Translations under genes and position numbers: made by a program
Part shown: positions 19,601-31,850 of the stretch, one piece after another
How positions within the stretch are numbered: position 1 is the stretch's first letter
Layout of the letters: every line of letters begins with the position of its first letter
Notes under the pieces: generated by a model
The model's input: only the letters and a program-made list of their open reading frames with translations
Told to the model about the DNA's origin: nothing
Databases searched by the model: none
NCBI GenBank assembly: GCA_008638375.1
Contig: CM018052.1
Span: 2,095,001-2,159,000 of the forward strand
Length of the DNA: 64,000 nucleotides
Source of the DNA: Nyssa sinensis
Taxonomy: Eukaryota; Streptophyta; Magnoliopsida; Cornales; Nyssaceae
Reading direction: 5' to 3'

Positions 19601-22600
19601 CCTAAGTACCACGACTAGAAGCAAGCTGATACAAACGAGGGAAAACCTCCCTTAGAATCCTGCCACCACACCACTCATCCTCCCAGAAGCGCACCTTGGA
19701 CCCCTCCCCTACACCACTCTTTTAAAGTCCTCCACACCCCTTTGTATGTGCTTCCACACCCCATAGGCCCCACCACCTCACCCAGAAACCATTCCCCTTG
19801 GTTGTACCCATACTTCACCCTCACAACGTCCTTCCAAATATATGAAATGATCCCTTGGTTAAGCACTTCTACATATTTTTTGGCGTGGGGGTGGCTTTTT
19901 TTTTTTTGGGGGGGGGGGGGGAGGGTGGCGTAAATGGCTTGTGTTTCAAATCTCTATGGAAATGTAAAAATTAACTTGTTGAAGTTCAAAGTTTTATTTA
20001 GTGAAAGCAAAGTGGATAGTCAAATATTAGTGTTGTTTTTAATACAACACAATTATGATTTTGTTACCCATAATATGAGAAGTTTTGCACTTGTCTCCCA
20101 AAAAAGTCTGAAATGTTATTGACATGTTGAATTGTTTTGATTCTGGAGATGCTTCTTTTTGGTAGCAATCAGTGGAATCAAACAAGTTATTCACGTGCTG
20201 TTTCATTTTCATTTTCACTAAAGATGGTTTTAAGTTACTTGCACTTTTTCATGTATCATTCTTTTATTGTGTGTAATTGGGATAATTTCTTTTAAAAGAT
20301 CCATATTTTGCTACCTGATGAGAACTATGTGGTTGTGCTTCCTCTTACTCTGCTTTTGGTGTGCAGATATATCATGCTGATAATAAGTTTAAACCCTTCA
20401 CTTTAGAATCAATGATAAATACTTGGAGATCTACTGGACCTGGAAGTGTCTCTATATCTGATGCCAAAGACAATGAGACTGGCTCTTTATTAAACTTCAT
20501 ATCTGAAGTTTCTGAAGAGGTTTCCTCCCAACTACATTCTGGAATCATGAAAGCAGCTAGAAGAGTTGTTCTAGATGAGATTATCAGCCACATAATTACA
20601 GAGTGTGCTGCTACAAAGAAAACCAACAGGCATCTGAAGTTTAAAATGGTCAATCAGGCTGTTAAAACTCTCTTTTTGGACAGTGAAGCGGTTAATTTTT
20701 CAACTGCCAAAGAAAAGGCTGATGCTGTAATTTCTTTATGCCCTGATACCTCTGCCCGTGGTGTTTTATGTGAGAAGTCTGGATTTTTTGATGGGAGAAA
20801 GGAAGATGTTGCTTCTGGGAGTGAAGAAGCTGTATCTATCAATGTTTCTGGCCAGAAGTGTCCTGTTAATGGAAGTCCTACAAAGTTCCCATCAAGCATG
20901 AAATCTGTTGGAAGCTTCGAGAACTTCTGGGGGGCATATATAGTTGTCTGCAGAATGTTTTTTGATGCTTGCATGAAAGTCACATGGAATGCTCTCTTTT
21001 ATGATCCTATAGTGGAATATTCCGCTGCCTGGAGAAAGAGAAAACGTTGGTCTGGTCATAGTTCTGCTTTTGAACAGGGCTTTCAGTGGAAGGAATATGG
21101 TGGGAAGATTGAAAAGCTATCTGCTGAACCTGTAAGTTGTTGATATCGTTGATGTTTTGTTTTGACCTTTTGTTGTATTTATTGTATCTTAAGTCTGTTC
21201 CCATGGGTTTACAGTTATCAGAGCAAGAGTCTTCTGCTTGTGAGTCTGATTGCCCCCCTGGTTTTGAACCAGTGAGAATGGCACCAGATATTCATCCCCG
21301 GTCACCTACAGTTTGTTCGTCTTCTTTTGGAGAACAGTCAACTAAAGGGAGCCTATTAAACACTGATCAAATTTTTGACAACATGGGATACATCCTGGAA
21401 AGTGTAGAGAATGATCTCCATCTATCTGCAAAAATGTCTTTGGTTCAGTATTTTGAAACCATTGTTGAGGAGGAAGTGGAGAAACTAGTTGATTTTTCGG
21501 AAGATGGAGAAGATGATGAATTGAATGAGGTAATTGCGAATAAAGTTATTGCTTGATTTGTAGATCAATAGTAGCAATTTTTTTTTTTTGGCATTCTTTT
21601 TTTTTTTAATTTTTTTATGGCAGTCCAAACCTTTTAATTTATAGCTCAATGTTGTTATGAAGAAGAATTATTCTTATCTCTGCAGCTTACTGTTGAGTCT
21701 TCTGTTCAAGACAGTGGTATACATGGATATGATTTTCCTTCCACTTGTCCTGGCTCAAGAATAATTATATCTGATGATTCTCAGACTCCATTACAATCAG
21801 AAAAACCATTTCATCAGACTACTGTTTCTGTATATGCAAATTCTTTGTCTAATTTTTTGTCAAGTGCAATTTGTTCATTGTGCACACTTGCCAACGAAGT
21901 GGTTAATGACCAAGAAATTGAAATTGATGAGCCACGACCACCACAATCTGAGGACAATTCTACAACACTTGGTCCATCGCGGAATTATAAATTCCGACCG
22001 TCCAGGTCAAATGAGTGTTTTCCGAAGATTGGAAAGTATGTTGCTACAGCAATGTTCCGGCAGAAGTTACACGATGATGTGCTCAGAGAGTGGAAATTCC
22101 TGTTCGTTGACAATGCTCTACATGAATTTTTAGTATCGTGGTGTTCTTCGAAGAAACATTGTAAATCTGATGCTATTAAGGTAGTTTTTTGATTTGTTAT
22201 CTTTCTGTTTTCTCTATCTTCTTTTCAGAGTTTCTTCTAATGCTGTCATCTATGCTTTTCTATGTATGCTTTTGTGTGCTTTTTTTTTTTAGTTGGTTGT
22301 TTTTTTTTTTTTTGGGGGGGGGGGGGGGGGGAGAATTTATTCCTTTGAATTCCAGTTGACAGTCGTGCCCTTGTTTCAGGAAGGAGCATATAAGATAATA
22401 AAAGAGAGATCTGAGGATTCTTCTGCTGGCCTCGACAAACATAGGGAAAGATCAAGGGGTTGTCATAACTCAGGGCCTTCAGAGGTCTCTTCGGGGATTC
22501 GAAAATATACATATTACCGCAAGAAAAAGTTGGCGCGGATAAAGTTGGGATCTTTGTCTCACCTTGCAGCTTCTGGGGACATTGGGTTGCAGAATCACTT

Positions 22601-25600
22601 TGCCGAGAAGTCAAGTAAACAGGATTCATCTGGAGATGTGTCTAAGATTGCTGGATTTGAAACTACTGTTGGGAATCTTCAAAAAACTGGGCTAAGTAAT
22701 TTCCAGGCTGAATCATCTATTGATACTAGTTTGCCTGCGGATTCCTCATCAACCCGTGATACAAGTAGCCAGAAATCAGTGAAGGTTGCGCGGACATGTC
22801 AAAGTATTTCATTTGCCCTAATTATTTTATCTTGCAGTTTCTCAGATAATTATCACATAGCTCAATATTAACAGTTACTAACTGTTTTACCTAGATAACA
22901 TCATCAGAAGTAATGATCCAAAATGTGGCAAAGAGATTGTCTCTGTTTCCGTGGAGGACTCTGATTGCATTGAGAAGATTGCCAACAGTGGTGGGGATGC
23001 TGGCATTAAGGAAGCACTCGCTGTTGATTGCTCCAGAAAGACATCAAAATGTCGGTATCATATTCTTGATATTCCATTTTTCATATGCATTGTGAAGCGG
23101 AACGAGAATGGGAATGCAATACGCTACATATGCTAAATTTGTTACATAGGGGGTTAGATTATATAAATGACTCGAGTGCAATATGATTAGGTACTACTAA
23201 TTATAAGAGTAGAATACGATGAAGTGTACAAGTTATCCATTAGTTATGGAAATTTATTATATTCGAATAAAACATGTAAAAGTATTGAAGTAAGCGTCCC
23301 CATTTATCGTGATCTTTGAGTTTGCATTGGTCTTGTCCTGTTATTTTTCTCTAAAAAGGAAAATTAGGGAACTAACAAGAAAATTTTCGGATTATTAAAT
23401 TTAGCGGTTTGGAGCATAAGTGTTTCTTACTTTGGAATGCATGTTGTAAAACAGGGATTAGTTGGGTATTAGCTTTTTCTGGTGACTATGTGCATATGTA
23501 ATTGCTTGCTCAATGCTACTTCTTGTGCTTGTGTAGCGGTTCATTGACTTCAAATATTAGTTTTGTACCTAACTTTTACCCTTTTTTTTGGCATGTCCAT
23601 TCTTGTGCACAGCAACTAAGGCAGCAAAACTGAAAAGGAAGCATTCAGTGGATGATGCACCATTGTCACGCTCTAGTAAAGTGTTGAAAGTAGCAAATGG
23701 TGCTGCAAAGCAGTCAGCAGGTAAACAAGTTTCTGTACGAAAGATGAAAACCAGCCGATCCGGAACATCTAATCCGTGCCCCAGATCTGATGGATGTGCT
23801 CGATCTTCAATCAACGGTTGGGAATGGCATAAATGGTCACTAAATGCAAGTCCTGTTGAAAAAGCTCGTGTTAGGGGAGTTCGTTGTATTCATGCTCAAT
23901 ATATGGGTTCTGAGGTTAAATTATCTCAGTCATTAAATGTTAAGGGCCTTTCTGCAAGAACAAACAGAGTTAAGCTGCGCAACCTGCTTGCTGCTGCAGA
24001 GGGTGCTGATCTTCTGAAAGCTACCCAGTTGAAGGTGTTAGAATTATAAAGTTTGCTTTGGCATGTTTTCTTGAAGTGCCTGTACATTCATTTTTAATTA
24101 TTTATGTTTCTTGGCAGGCAAGGAAAAAACGTTTACATTTCCAACGGAGCAAGATACATGATTGGGGGCTTGTTGCACTGGAGCCAATTGAGGCAGAAGA
24201 TTTTGTCATTGAATATGTTGGAGAACTAATTCGTCCTCGTGTAAGCTTGACATAATCTTTTTCATTATTAGGCCACCATATTAGTTATAAAGCTTAATTC
24301 TAGCTTCATCAATTTGTATACTTTTTCTCTTTATTTTGCCTTCCATTCTTTCTTTTGGTGTAACAGCTTGGTTAGGTTCTTTATATGTATGAATGTATGT
24401 GTGTGTATATATATATATATATTGTTTCTGTTTTTGTTTGGAATGCCCATTTACTTATTTGATTTCATTGCTTTTGTTAAATGCTTGTTCTTTTGACATC
24501 ACAGATATCCGATATACGTGAACGCCATTATGAGAAGACGGGGATTGGCAGCAGTTATCTTTTTAGACTGGATGATGGTTATGTGGTAAGTTGGTCATGA
24601 TAGATGGGATTAGAAGATAGATAAACTGAGGTTAGATTATGCCCCTTCTCCCTCCCCAAACCACCCCTACCCTCGAAATCCCCAAAACCAAAAAAATACT
24701 AAAAATTCAAACACACTTCAATCTATGAAGCTGTAACTTTTTTAACTGAATAGGATCTGTCTGCTTTCTCCAAAGCCTTCTTCTATTGGTTTGGTTTATA
24801 TCTTTATATTCAATGACCCTTCCATTAGAGTTGACAAAGATTAAGCTGAAGCTGTCAGCCCACCAAACCCGTGCAAGCTAAATGTTTACCTTTGGCTTCC
24901 AAACCCGTATGATTAACAATACTACATACTTTTAGGCTTTTTAATAACACTTCAAGACATTTTGATTAATTTTTGAGCACATTTTAAAAAATAAAAAATA
25001 TATAATAAAGTGATATATTGTTCAATTATATTTGTACCTATCCAAAATTATTTTTTCAATTATATTTCTTTGTAATGTGTAGGTTGATGCTACAAAGCGT
25101 GGTGGGATTGCTAGGTTTATAAACCATTCATGTCAGGTAGTTGCATGAGTTATAATTTTCAACATTTTGGTATGACCTTTCTAATTCAAAATTACCTTTG
25201 TAATTTAAAATCAATTTTTTTGGCAGCCTAATTGCTATACAAAGGTCATAAGTGTTGAGGGTCAGAAGAGGATTTTCATTTATGCAAAACGGCATATTGC
25301 TGCCGGTGAAGAAATCACTTACAATTACAAGTTTCCGCTGGAGGAGAAAAAGATCCCCTGCAACTGTGGCTCCAGGAGGTAATACAAATTGAACTCTGTT
25401 GTGCATGCATGTATTTTAGAACCAGTTGAGGTTTTATGTGATGAGTTTGGTGCTGAAGTGAGGCTCTAAGAAAGCTAGTAGATGAACAATGTGGAGGTTC
25501 TATTAGGCTTGGCCTTCTTTAGTAGCCACACATTCTTGACTCTTATGCCTAATCGTTGTATTTTACTTTTTGCATGATGTTTTCCTTGTAAGAAAAAATG

Positions 25601-26468
25601 AACTAAATTGATATCGCAAGAGAAAGTGTAAACATTTTTTAAATGTTATTTTGTGATTAATACTTACCTATAAAGTTTATCAAGTTTATGATCTTTAGAA
25701 TCTCTTGTTATCTATTTAGAATAAGGTTTTCACTGATGGATTGCTCTTTGTATTTTACTTTTTGCATGATGTTTTCCTTGTAAGAAAAAATGAACTAAAT
25801 TGATATCACAAGAGAAAGTGTAAACATTTTTTAAATGTTATTTTGTGATTAATACTTACCTATAAAGTTTATCAAGTTTATGATCTTTACAATCTCTTGT
25901 TATCTATTTAGAATAAGGTTTTCACTGATGGATTGCTTAGTGTACTTAGTGCTTGTTTCCTTTTAAGATTTTGGTCTTTATCATTTACCCCTGAAAAATA
26001 ATCTTGTTATATCCCATCTTCTTGTTGAATTGGTTGGATAGGACTTCCTTAATAATTTAAAGTTTACGTTATAAATTGTTTGTCAAACATGGGTTGGTGT
26101 GCCAAATATTAATGGAACTATAGAACAGCTTCTTATGTTTTACTTGGCATACAATAAAGTTAATTTCATGAACTCTATTTATAAGCTTGGAAGTTCAAGG
26201 TAGTGAAACTTTTTCCTTCCTTTTATTGATTTTTTCCAGCTACGTCATAGATTATGCACATTAAATCTCAATATGGCTGGTGATATTAAATCTCATTTGA
26301 CTATTATGAGCTTGAAAGCACAAAATGCTATAGATTCTACTTTTTTGGGATCCAACTTGTGGTTTCTGGCCCTCATGTACTGTTGACCTGTTTGTAACTG
26401 CATTTACTGTCCTATTTTCATCTTAGCTCATCAAATTTCTCTTCAGGTGTCGTGGATCTTTGAATTGA
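16642..26468 (+). CDS. ATXR7: SET-domain histone H3K4 methyltransferase, ATXR7/SDG25 type
   Basis: Coding exons I can join: 16642-16832, 16975-17578, 17741-17857, 20367-21131, 21215-21529, 21686-22180, 22380-22803, 22895-23050, 23613-24034, 24118-24240, 24505-24585, 25083-25136, 25227-25378, 26447-26468. All introns are GT-AG; the total is 3921 nt, 1306 residues plus TGA. Domains: GYF-like fold at about 126-185 ([16 protein letters not shown]), a CPPGFEP motif at 572-578, basic patches (RKRKRW), an n-SET-like region at about 1075-1165, SET from about 1169 with HDWG (G1180), EYVGE, NHSC (1245-1248) and ITYNY (Y1281, Y1283), and a post-SET Cys cluster C1294, C1296, C1301. SET1-class enzymes methylate H3 lysine 4 in chromatin; Arabidopsis ATXR7 promotes FLC expression. 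All SET motifs are kept. The donor at 22803 is uncertain (22797 also keeps frame), and the donor after 23050 (GTCGGT) is weak. Confidence 0.92.
18062..18102. repeat. CCCTCT-type microsatellite in intron
   Basis: Repeated ctccct/ccctct units lie in the 2.5-kb intron 17858-20366. No function is evident. Confidence 0.8.
18793..19890 (-). pseudogene. LINE (L1-type) 3' fragment, reverse strand, in an intron
   Basis: Minus-strand reading gives the C-terminal part of a plant LINE protein. Around 19550-19430 there is [20 protein letters not shown] and a [12 protein letters not shown] motif. Around 19250-19150 there is the zinc-binding reverse-transcriptase end domain, [22 protein letters not shown] (zf-RVT-like C..C...H..H.C). 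Frames are broken. T-rich tracts at about 18793-18812 would be the poly-A tail of the minus-strand copy. It is truncated at its 5' end and opposite in sense to the host gene. No clean target-site duplication was found, so the ends are approximate. Confidence 0.8.
19896..19921. repeat. poly-T/poly-G tract (T12 G14)
   Basis: A run of T is directly followed by 14 G in intron 4, next to the 5' end of the LINE fragment. A second tract of the same form is at 22300-22331. Confidence 0.85.
22300..22331. repeat. poly-T/poly-G tract close to a 3' splice site
   Basis: About 14 T are directly followed by 18 G (22314-22331), 48 bases before the exon that starts at 22380. It may form G-quadruplex structure in the pre-mRNA. 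Homopolymer length may also be a sequencing or assembly artefact. Confidence 0.85.
25556..25939. repeat. 192-bp tandem duplication in the last intron
   Basis: The unit starting ttgtattttactttttgcatg occurs at 25556 and 25748, an exact offset of 192 bp. The two copies differ at only a few positions (cgcaag/cacaag, tttagaat/tttacaat), so the duplication is recent. It lies in the intron 25379-26446 that separates the last seven codons of the methyltransferase gene. Confidence 0.93.
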
Positions 26469-29091
26469 GAAGTTCTACGAGTCACTAATCCTGGTATGCA
26501 CATAATTGGTTCTCATGCTGAGTTTTGTTGTCATTTTTAATATTTTTATTTCTTACGTGTTTCCCCCCAAAATTTTCAGGTCATTCTTTTGAGTTTGAAG
26601 TTGACAGCAATTGATGTCATAGGTTTGTACTCTACTGATCCCTCTGGCTTTCTCTTAATTTTTCCCTATCTTTTTTTGGGGGGTGGGTGGGTTATGTTTG
26701 GCATTGACATCTTGTTTGTGCGCTGTTTTGTATTGTTTCAATCATTGATCTTTATCACCGGCAATCTTAGATTGAAGGTTTGCTTAACAGTTAAAATGAA
26801 TTTGGATGTCTTTCTTTCTTTATTTTCTTTTCTCTTAGATGTGCCCATTTTTTTTCTTCCTATTTTACCTCATAACCAAAAGCTTGTGGCAACATGAGGG
26901 GAAATTTTAGACTTAAGTTTCACTTGATTCCTGGTGGCAGAATGTGATTGAATCCTTTGACTATTATCTATATTGTCTAAATTCACATTGGAGACTAGGG
27001 TGGCTTTTGGGGGAGGCTGAAAACAGGCTTCTAAGGCATATAAAGACCATGGCAAATCTTGGTGTTTGGTTATTTGTTCTAGACGAGGTTTGTAAAAGGC
27101 GATTATTCTAACAGTATATTTGGCCAAAGCTAGTAGGAGAGGCTTTGAAAATGACTTGTCGTGAAGTCGTGTGATACTCAAGTAATAAACTCTAAACTTG
27201 CATATATGAACTCATATTTTATTAGGTGCTAGTGGTTTTTTGTTACTGCTTGATACAATTTATAAGAAGTTAAAGAAAGGAAAAAAATTTAAAGGGAAAA
27301 GGAAATTTTGGAAATTTCTTGGTGGACCCTCTTGGGACTCTCATAGTCAAGTTGTAGTTTGATGAAAGTGCTAATTTCTGTTTCTTTGTGTTAGATTTAT
27401 TCTGGCACAGTTCTAATATTATTTGCCTGTCTTTTAGGAGTCCAAGTACTTTGGTAAGTTTTTTTAAACTGGAATGAATTATAGGGGTGTGTATTTGGGT
27501 TAAGCGTGTCATTGGGTTTGTGTGGGGATTTGACAAGTTCACGAGTATCTAGTCGAACTCTTCAAGCTTTTAAATATGAAGTTCAAGGCCTATTAGAGTT
27601 AGGACTTTTTGGAAATTTATTATAAATTTGTATTTCTTTTAATTCATAGAGATTGATTTAGAGAATTTTTAGAAGATTTTGAAGCTCTTTTGGGAGAATG
27701 TGATGCAATTTTAACGCTAGTGTGATGTCTTTAGAATTTTAGGAGTAATTCTTGGATTCTACCTTCTTCTTCCCAACATCCAAATCTGTTTTGGTGGAGC
27801 CCGGCTGTCATCATAATTTTTCGTGGTGGGTAGAAAAACTATGCTGTTCCCCCCACCCACCCTCAAAATATGTGATGCGAAAGAAATATTGAAAAAACAA
27901 TACGAACGAGAGAGAAGATAGCAAATAATAGGTGACGGAAGGTACTCTTCCATATTGCAAGCCTCTCATTCCCCAAAAAAAGGGGAGAAAAGAAGAGGAG
28001 AGAACAAAGGGAAGGTACACGACTGGCTTCCCATACTCTTTAATAGAAGGAAGGAGACAAGGACAGAGAGTGATAAGAAAAGAGATGCATAGGAAGAATA
28101 GGGAGGGAGGGGAGAGAGCTCAAAGCAGTCAAACGATCACTTTTCCAAAAAAAAAAATCATTTATTAAAAAAAGGTCAAATAGTCACTGTTATTGTCCCA
28201 TCTCAGAAGTGTATCTTGTTTTCCCTAGGCCTTGCATAACCTTATAACTTAACCCTACCAAACATATACAAGCTTCAAAAAGTTATTCTTGAAATCATAA
28301 AACATCTAAGAATAATAAAATACATCAATGTTTATTTATTTTTTTTTTATAAAAAGAACATCTATGAGATTCCAATAATTATCTTCTCGTGAGTCCTATG
28401 TCAAACAAGCCTTTAGAGATACATGTTGATATGTTAGATTTTGCTGTGATCAAAGGCCTATAATATTGGCCTGCATCATGTTTCAATCCCTTTCGACCTT
28501 TCAAATCCTATTTTTTGAGCTTAACCCTTGTCCAAATAATCAACCCATTCTCCCAACTCCAAACTGGCCCCGCAATTACTGTTAGCAGCCCAGAAACAGC
28601 CTTCAAAGATTTGTTTTTTTTATCACCTTTTATAACGCCAAAAGCCATTCCTCTTACACAATTATAACCTTGGAAACCCCATATGTCCACTAACTTTTAG
28701 CCTTAGAAAAAAAGAACCTGTTCAATGAAGGTAGAAAAAAAACTTGTGTTGAAACTAAAGTACAGAACAATTGTGAAATTATACCTTTTTTATTTGTAAA
28801 AATTAAAAACAAATTGACTATTTATAGAAGAGAAACTTTAGAATTGGTTCTAAGTTTATCAATATATAGAAGATAAAAAATTTGCCTCCCAAAATATGCA
28901 TCACCAAATGCTAGCATTGTTAAGGCAGATTATTACAAAGCCCATTTTCAGGGAAGACTTCTCATTTCAGGAAGCCACACCAAACTAGTTACTTATATTG
29001 ATCTGTTCATATGGCTCACCCTTCAAACTTCTCCTTCACTTACGAAAAAAAATCTTCTTTTATATTAATAGATAGTAAGATTTTGTGATGA
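26469..29091. other. 3' flank of the methyltransferase gene, possible spliced 3' UTR, no gene
   Basis: After the stop, donor-like CTG|GTATGCAC at about 26492, an exon-like piece 26580-26622 (acceptor TTTTCAG, donor AG|GTTTGT), and a later acceptor at 32350 suggest a 3' UTR split by introns. The rest is AT-rich with purine-rich stretches (27960-28120). Open frames here are short and show no protein motif. Confidence 0.35.
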
Positions 29092-29246
29092 GGGCGGCCT
29101 TGGCGCAATGGTAAAGTTACTCCATTATGAGATCACGGTTTCAAATCATGAAAACAACCTCTCCGCTTGTGAGAGAAAGGCTGCGTAAATCTAACCCCTC
29201 CTGACCTCACAGTGACAGGAGCTTCATGCATTGGGATGCCTTTTTT
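29092..29246 (+). mobile_element. tRNA-derived SINE, Au-like
   Basis: It begins gggcggccttggcgcaatgg with an A-box-like TGGCGCAATGGTAAAG and a B-box-like GGTTTCAAATC. It continues with aacaacctct..., aaggctgcgtaaatctaaccc, cctgacctcacagtg and gcttcatgcattgggatgcc, and ends in T6. This order is that of the plant Au SINE family. Diverged direct repeats agtaagattttgtgat (left) and agtaagaacttatgat (right) look like an old target-site duplication. Confidence 0.85.
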
Positions 29247-29454
29247 AGTAAGAACTTATGATTTGTCCTCTACTAAGTTTTTGCTATTAAGGGTGATTTG
29301 TTAGCTTTGAATTTTTTTGGGAGTTCTTAGAAATCTGGCTGTCGTGGGAAATTATGCTTCAAAATATTTTATCCATGTTCTCGTTATGGATTACCAACTA
29401 CCAAGTTCATACATCCATGACCAAGGCAAAACAAGTGGGGGCTGAAAAAAAAAA

Positions 29455-29590
29455 GTGAAAGCAATAAGAAAAGTAGATACTTATTTTACTTGCATTTATT
29501 CATTGCTGAACTTTGTGAAGAGAAAGTAATAAGAAAATATATATATGTGTTTTACTTGCATTTATTCTTTGCTGAACTTTGTGAAGTAGT
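29455..29590. repeat. direct duplication, about 66-bp unit
   Basis: gcaataagaaaa..ttttacttgcatttattc.ttgctgaactttgtgaag occurs twice side by side with small differences. No gene is nearby. Confidence 0.75.
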
Positions 29591-29849
29591 CATATAGTGA
29601 TTGGAGTTAGTTTGTTGTCTGTCTAGTTGTTTCAAATCTCATTGCTGATATAGTTGATATTGATTTGCTTTAGCCCACATCATTTTCTATTGGTGACCAC
29701 TTTATTTTTTTCATGACAAACTTATGGTGATTTTTTATAGTTGGTCCAGGTCATATTTTGTGTGTTTTGCTTTTCATTTTTATCATTGGGGGAAAAAAGG
29801 AAAAAAAAGGTGGCTTGGGTGGGGGGGTGAGTATGGGGTCAGTTAATTA

Positions 29850-31850
29850 GTTTAGTTGGCCAAAGTACATCATGTAAAGAGTGGCTGCATAAATTGTAGG
29901 ATAAGAGTTTGTGAACTATTTGAGGTCCCTTGCATAGCCATTGCTGAATATCATGGTTTGAAATTCATCAAACTTGCACAAAATGTTGTCAAAGGCGATT
30001 GAGCAAGGCGATTTTCAGTCTTATCGCCTTAACATATCCAGGCTAGGCGTCTTCAAAGAGTCGATGTCATGCCCAAGGCATTGCCTAAGGTGAGAGGCGA
30101 CTAGGTGATGGCCTTTTTAATTATAACATATTTTATTTGTATGTCCCTTATTTTTATAGTATTTTATACATTTATTTAACAATTTTGTGAGATATATATC
30201 AATTTAAAAGAACATGACTGTAGTTTAGAAATATTATTATCAAACATTAGCACAAAACTGGCCTAATAAATTATTTGAGACGTTGCAAAAATATCAATAT
30301 TTTGGGGAGGGTAACACTTTCAACAAATTTTTTTTTTTATTTTTTTTTATTTTTTATAATTAGGAATTGACATCTCATCTTATATAACTAGCAAACTATC
30401 ATTATTTTTTACAAAATTTGAGCTTACTCACACTAGAACATCTTCTTTCCGCCAACCAAATTGATCACCTATATGAGAAATCTTTGCAACATAAGCTTGA
30501 TTTCTTAGAATTAGTTTAGATGTCTACGAGATTGGCCCTATCATGTCTTCCATATTATTAGGATTTAGGACTAGCAAGTTCACAATAATTTCTTCTATAT
30601 AAGACTTATATAAATAACAAAACTTTGAATATCAATTTTGGAAAAAAAGCACTAAAGCCTAAAATGGTTATATCATTTAAATACACCATATGCAACTTTT
30701 AGATTAAATTTTTTAGTGTTACATGATAATTATTATAATGATATTATATTCAATGAATTAACTTTTAATGTGTAATATATTTTTTAATGATTTTTATTAG
30801 TTAACACCTTGTTTCACTCAGGCTAGCATTTTTATGTTGCCTCACTTTTCGGGCAATGCGAGACTTTCGTTCCTTTAACTACACTGCTTGCACAACAATT
30901 GGCCATCAGTCTATTTAGAGTTTGATGAATTGGATGCCCTTCTGGGTTAATTGTTTTACCCAATGGCAATGCCCTGATTATGCATTTGATAATTTGTATA
31001 AGAAACCTCCTGATGATAACTTCAAGTAGTATTTATGTAAGTTATTAGGGAGAAGGGTCTACAGCAAAATATTGAAACAAACTGCTGATCAGGGGCTAGT
31101 TTCCTTTCCTAACAGATGACCTTTTTGAATCTTCATGTAGATAATTTCCCTTTCTCCTAACTGTACTATAAATCTGTTTATTTTCTTTCTCATTTGTAAC
31201 GATAGAAGTTACTAGGAAGATAAGGTCTGAATCAACTGACATGTTTTGGTGGCACTGTGTTGTAATTCATGTGTTTTCCAGTTTGGTTGCTGTTGGTGGA
31301 GTCTGAGGTCATTGGTGTTGTGAAATAGTGTTTTTTGTTTTTTTATATCAGTATTCAGTGTTGTGGATTAGTTTAGTTGACAAAAGTACATAATGCTAAT
31401 AGTGACCGAATAAATTGTAGGTTAAGAGTTAGTGACTACTCCAGGTGCCACGCACAGCCACTGATGAACATCATGATTTGAAATTTGTCAGACTTGCGCC
31501 AACAATTGTCCAGCAGTCCATATAGAGTTGGACAGAAAGGACAGTCAGTTGGGATAACATTTGCCTCACAGAAATGGCTGATTATGCATTTGAAAATTTA
31601 TGAAAGAAATTTTACAAATGATAAAATAGAACTAGTGTTTACATAAGGTATTAGGGAAGAGGATCCAGCAAAATATTGAAACAAACAAACTGCTGATTAG
31701 GGGCCTAGTTCCCGTCGTAAGAGATATCCTTTGTGAACCTAATGCAGTCATTAGGAAGATTTGGGTTGAATCAGCTAACATGGCTTGATGGCAGAGTGTC
31801 GTGATTTTGCATGGTTTCTGGCTCAGTTGCTCCTGCATCAAGGGGAATCC
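29850..31850. repeat. tandem segmental duplication, copies ~29850-31300 and ~31370-31850
   Basis: The two copies share attagtttagttg.c.aaagtacat, cacagccactgatgaacatcatg, gattatgcatttga.aattt, caaaatattgaaacaaac and later ggaagat...tgaatca.ct.acatg. Copy 1 carries the hAT insertion 29981-30886; copy 2 lacks it. Without the insertion each copy is about 0.5 kb. Confidence 0.8.
29981..30886. mobile_element. non-autonomous hAT-type DNA transposon, 906 bp
   Basis: It is flanked by the perfect 8-bp duplication CTTGCACA (29973-29980 and 30887-30894), the size made by hAT transposases. The left end AAATGTTGTCAAAGGCG and the reverse complement of the right end CAGTGTAGTTAAAGGAACG are imperfect terminal inverted repeats close to the hAT-type CAGTGTTGTCAAAGGC. 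The inside is AT-rich, with ggcg/aggcg words near the ends and no open frame. The paralogous copy at about 31495 has the unfilled site cttgcgccaacaattg. Confidence 0.87.

Noticed and set aside
28508..28690. 60-codon minus frame with several Trp and Gly
   Set aside because: It is isolated, has no start context or neighbouring exons, and no recognised family.
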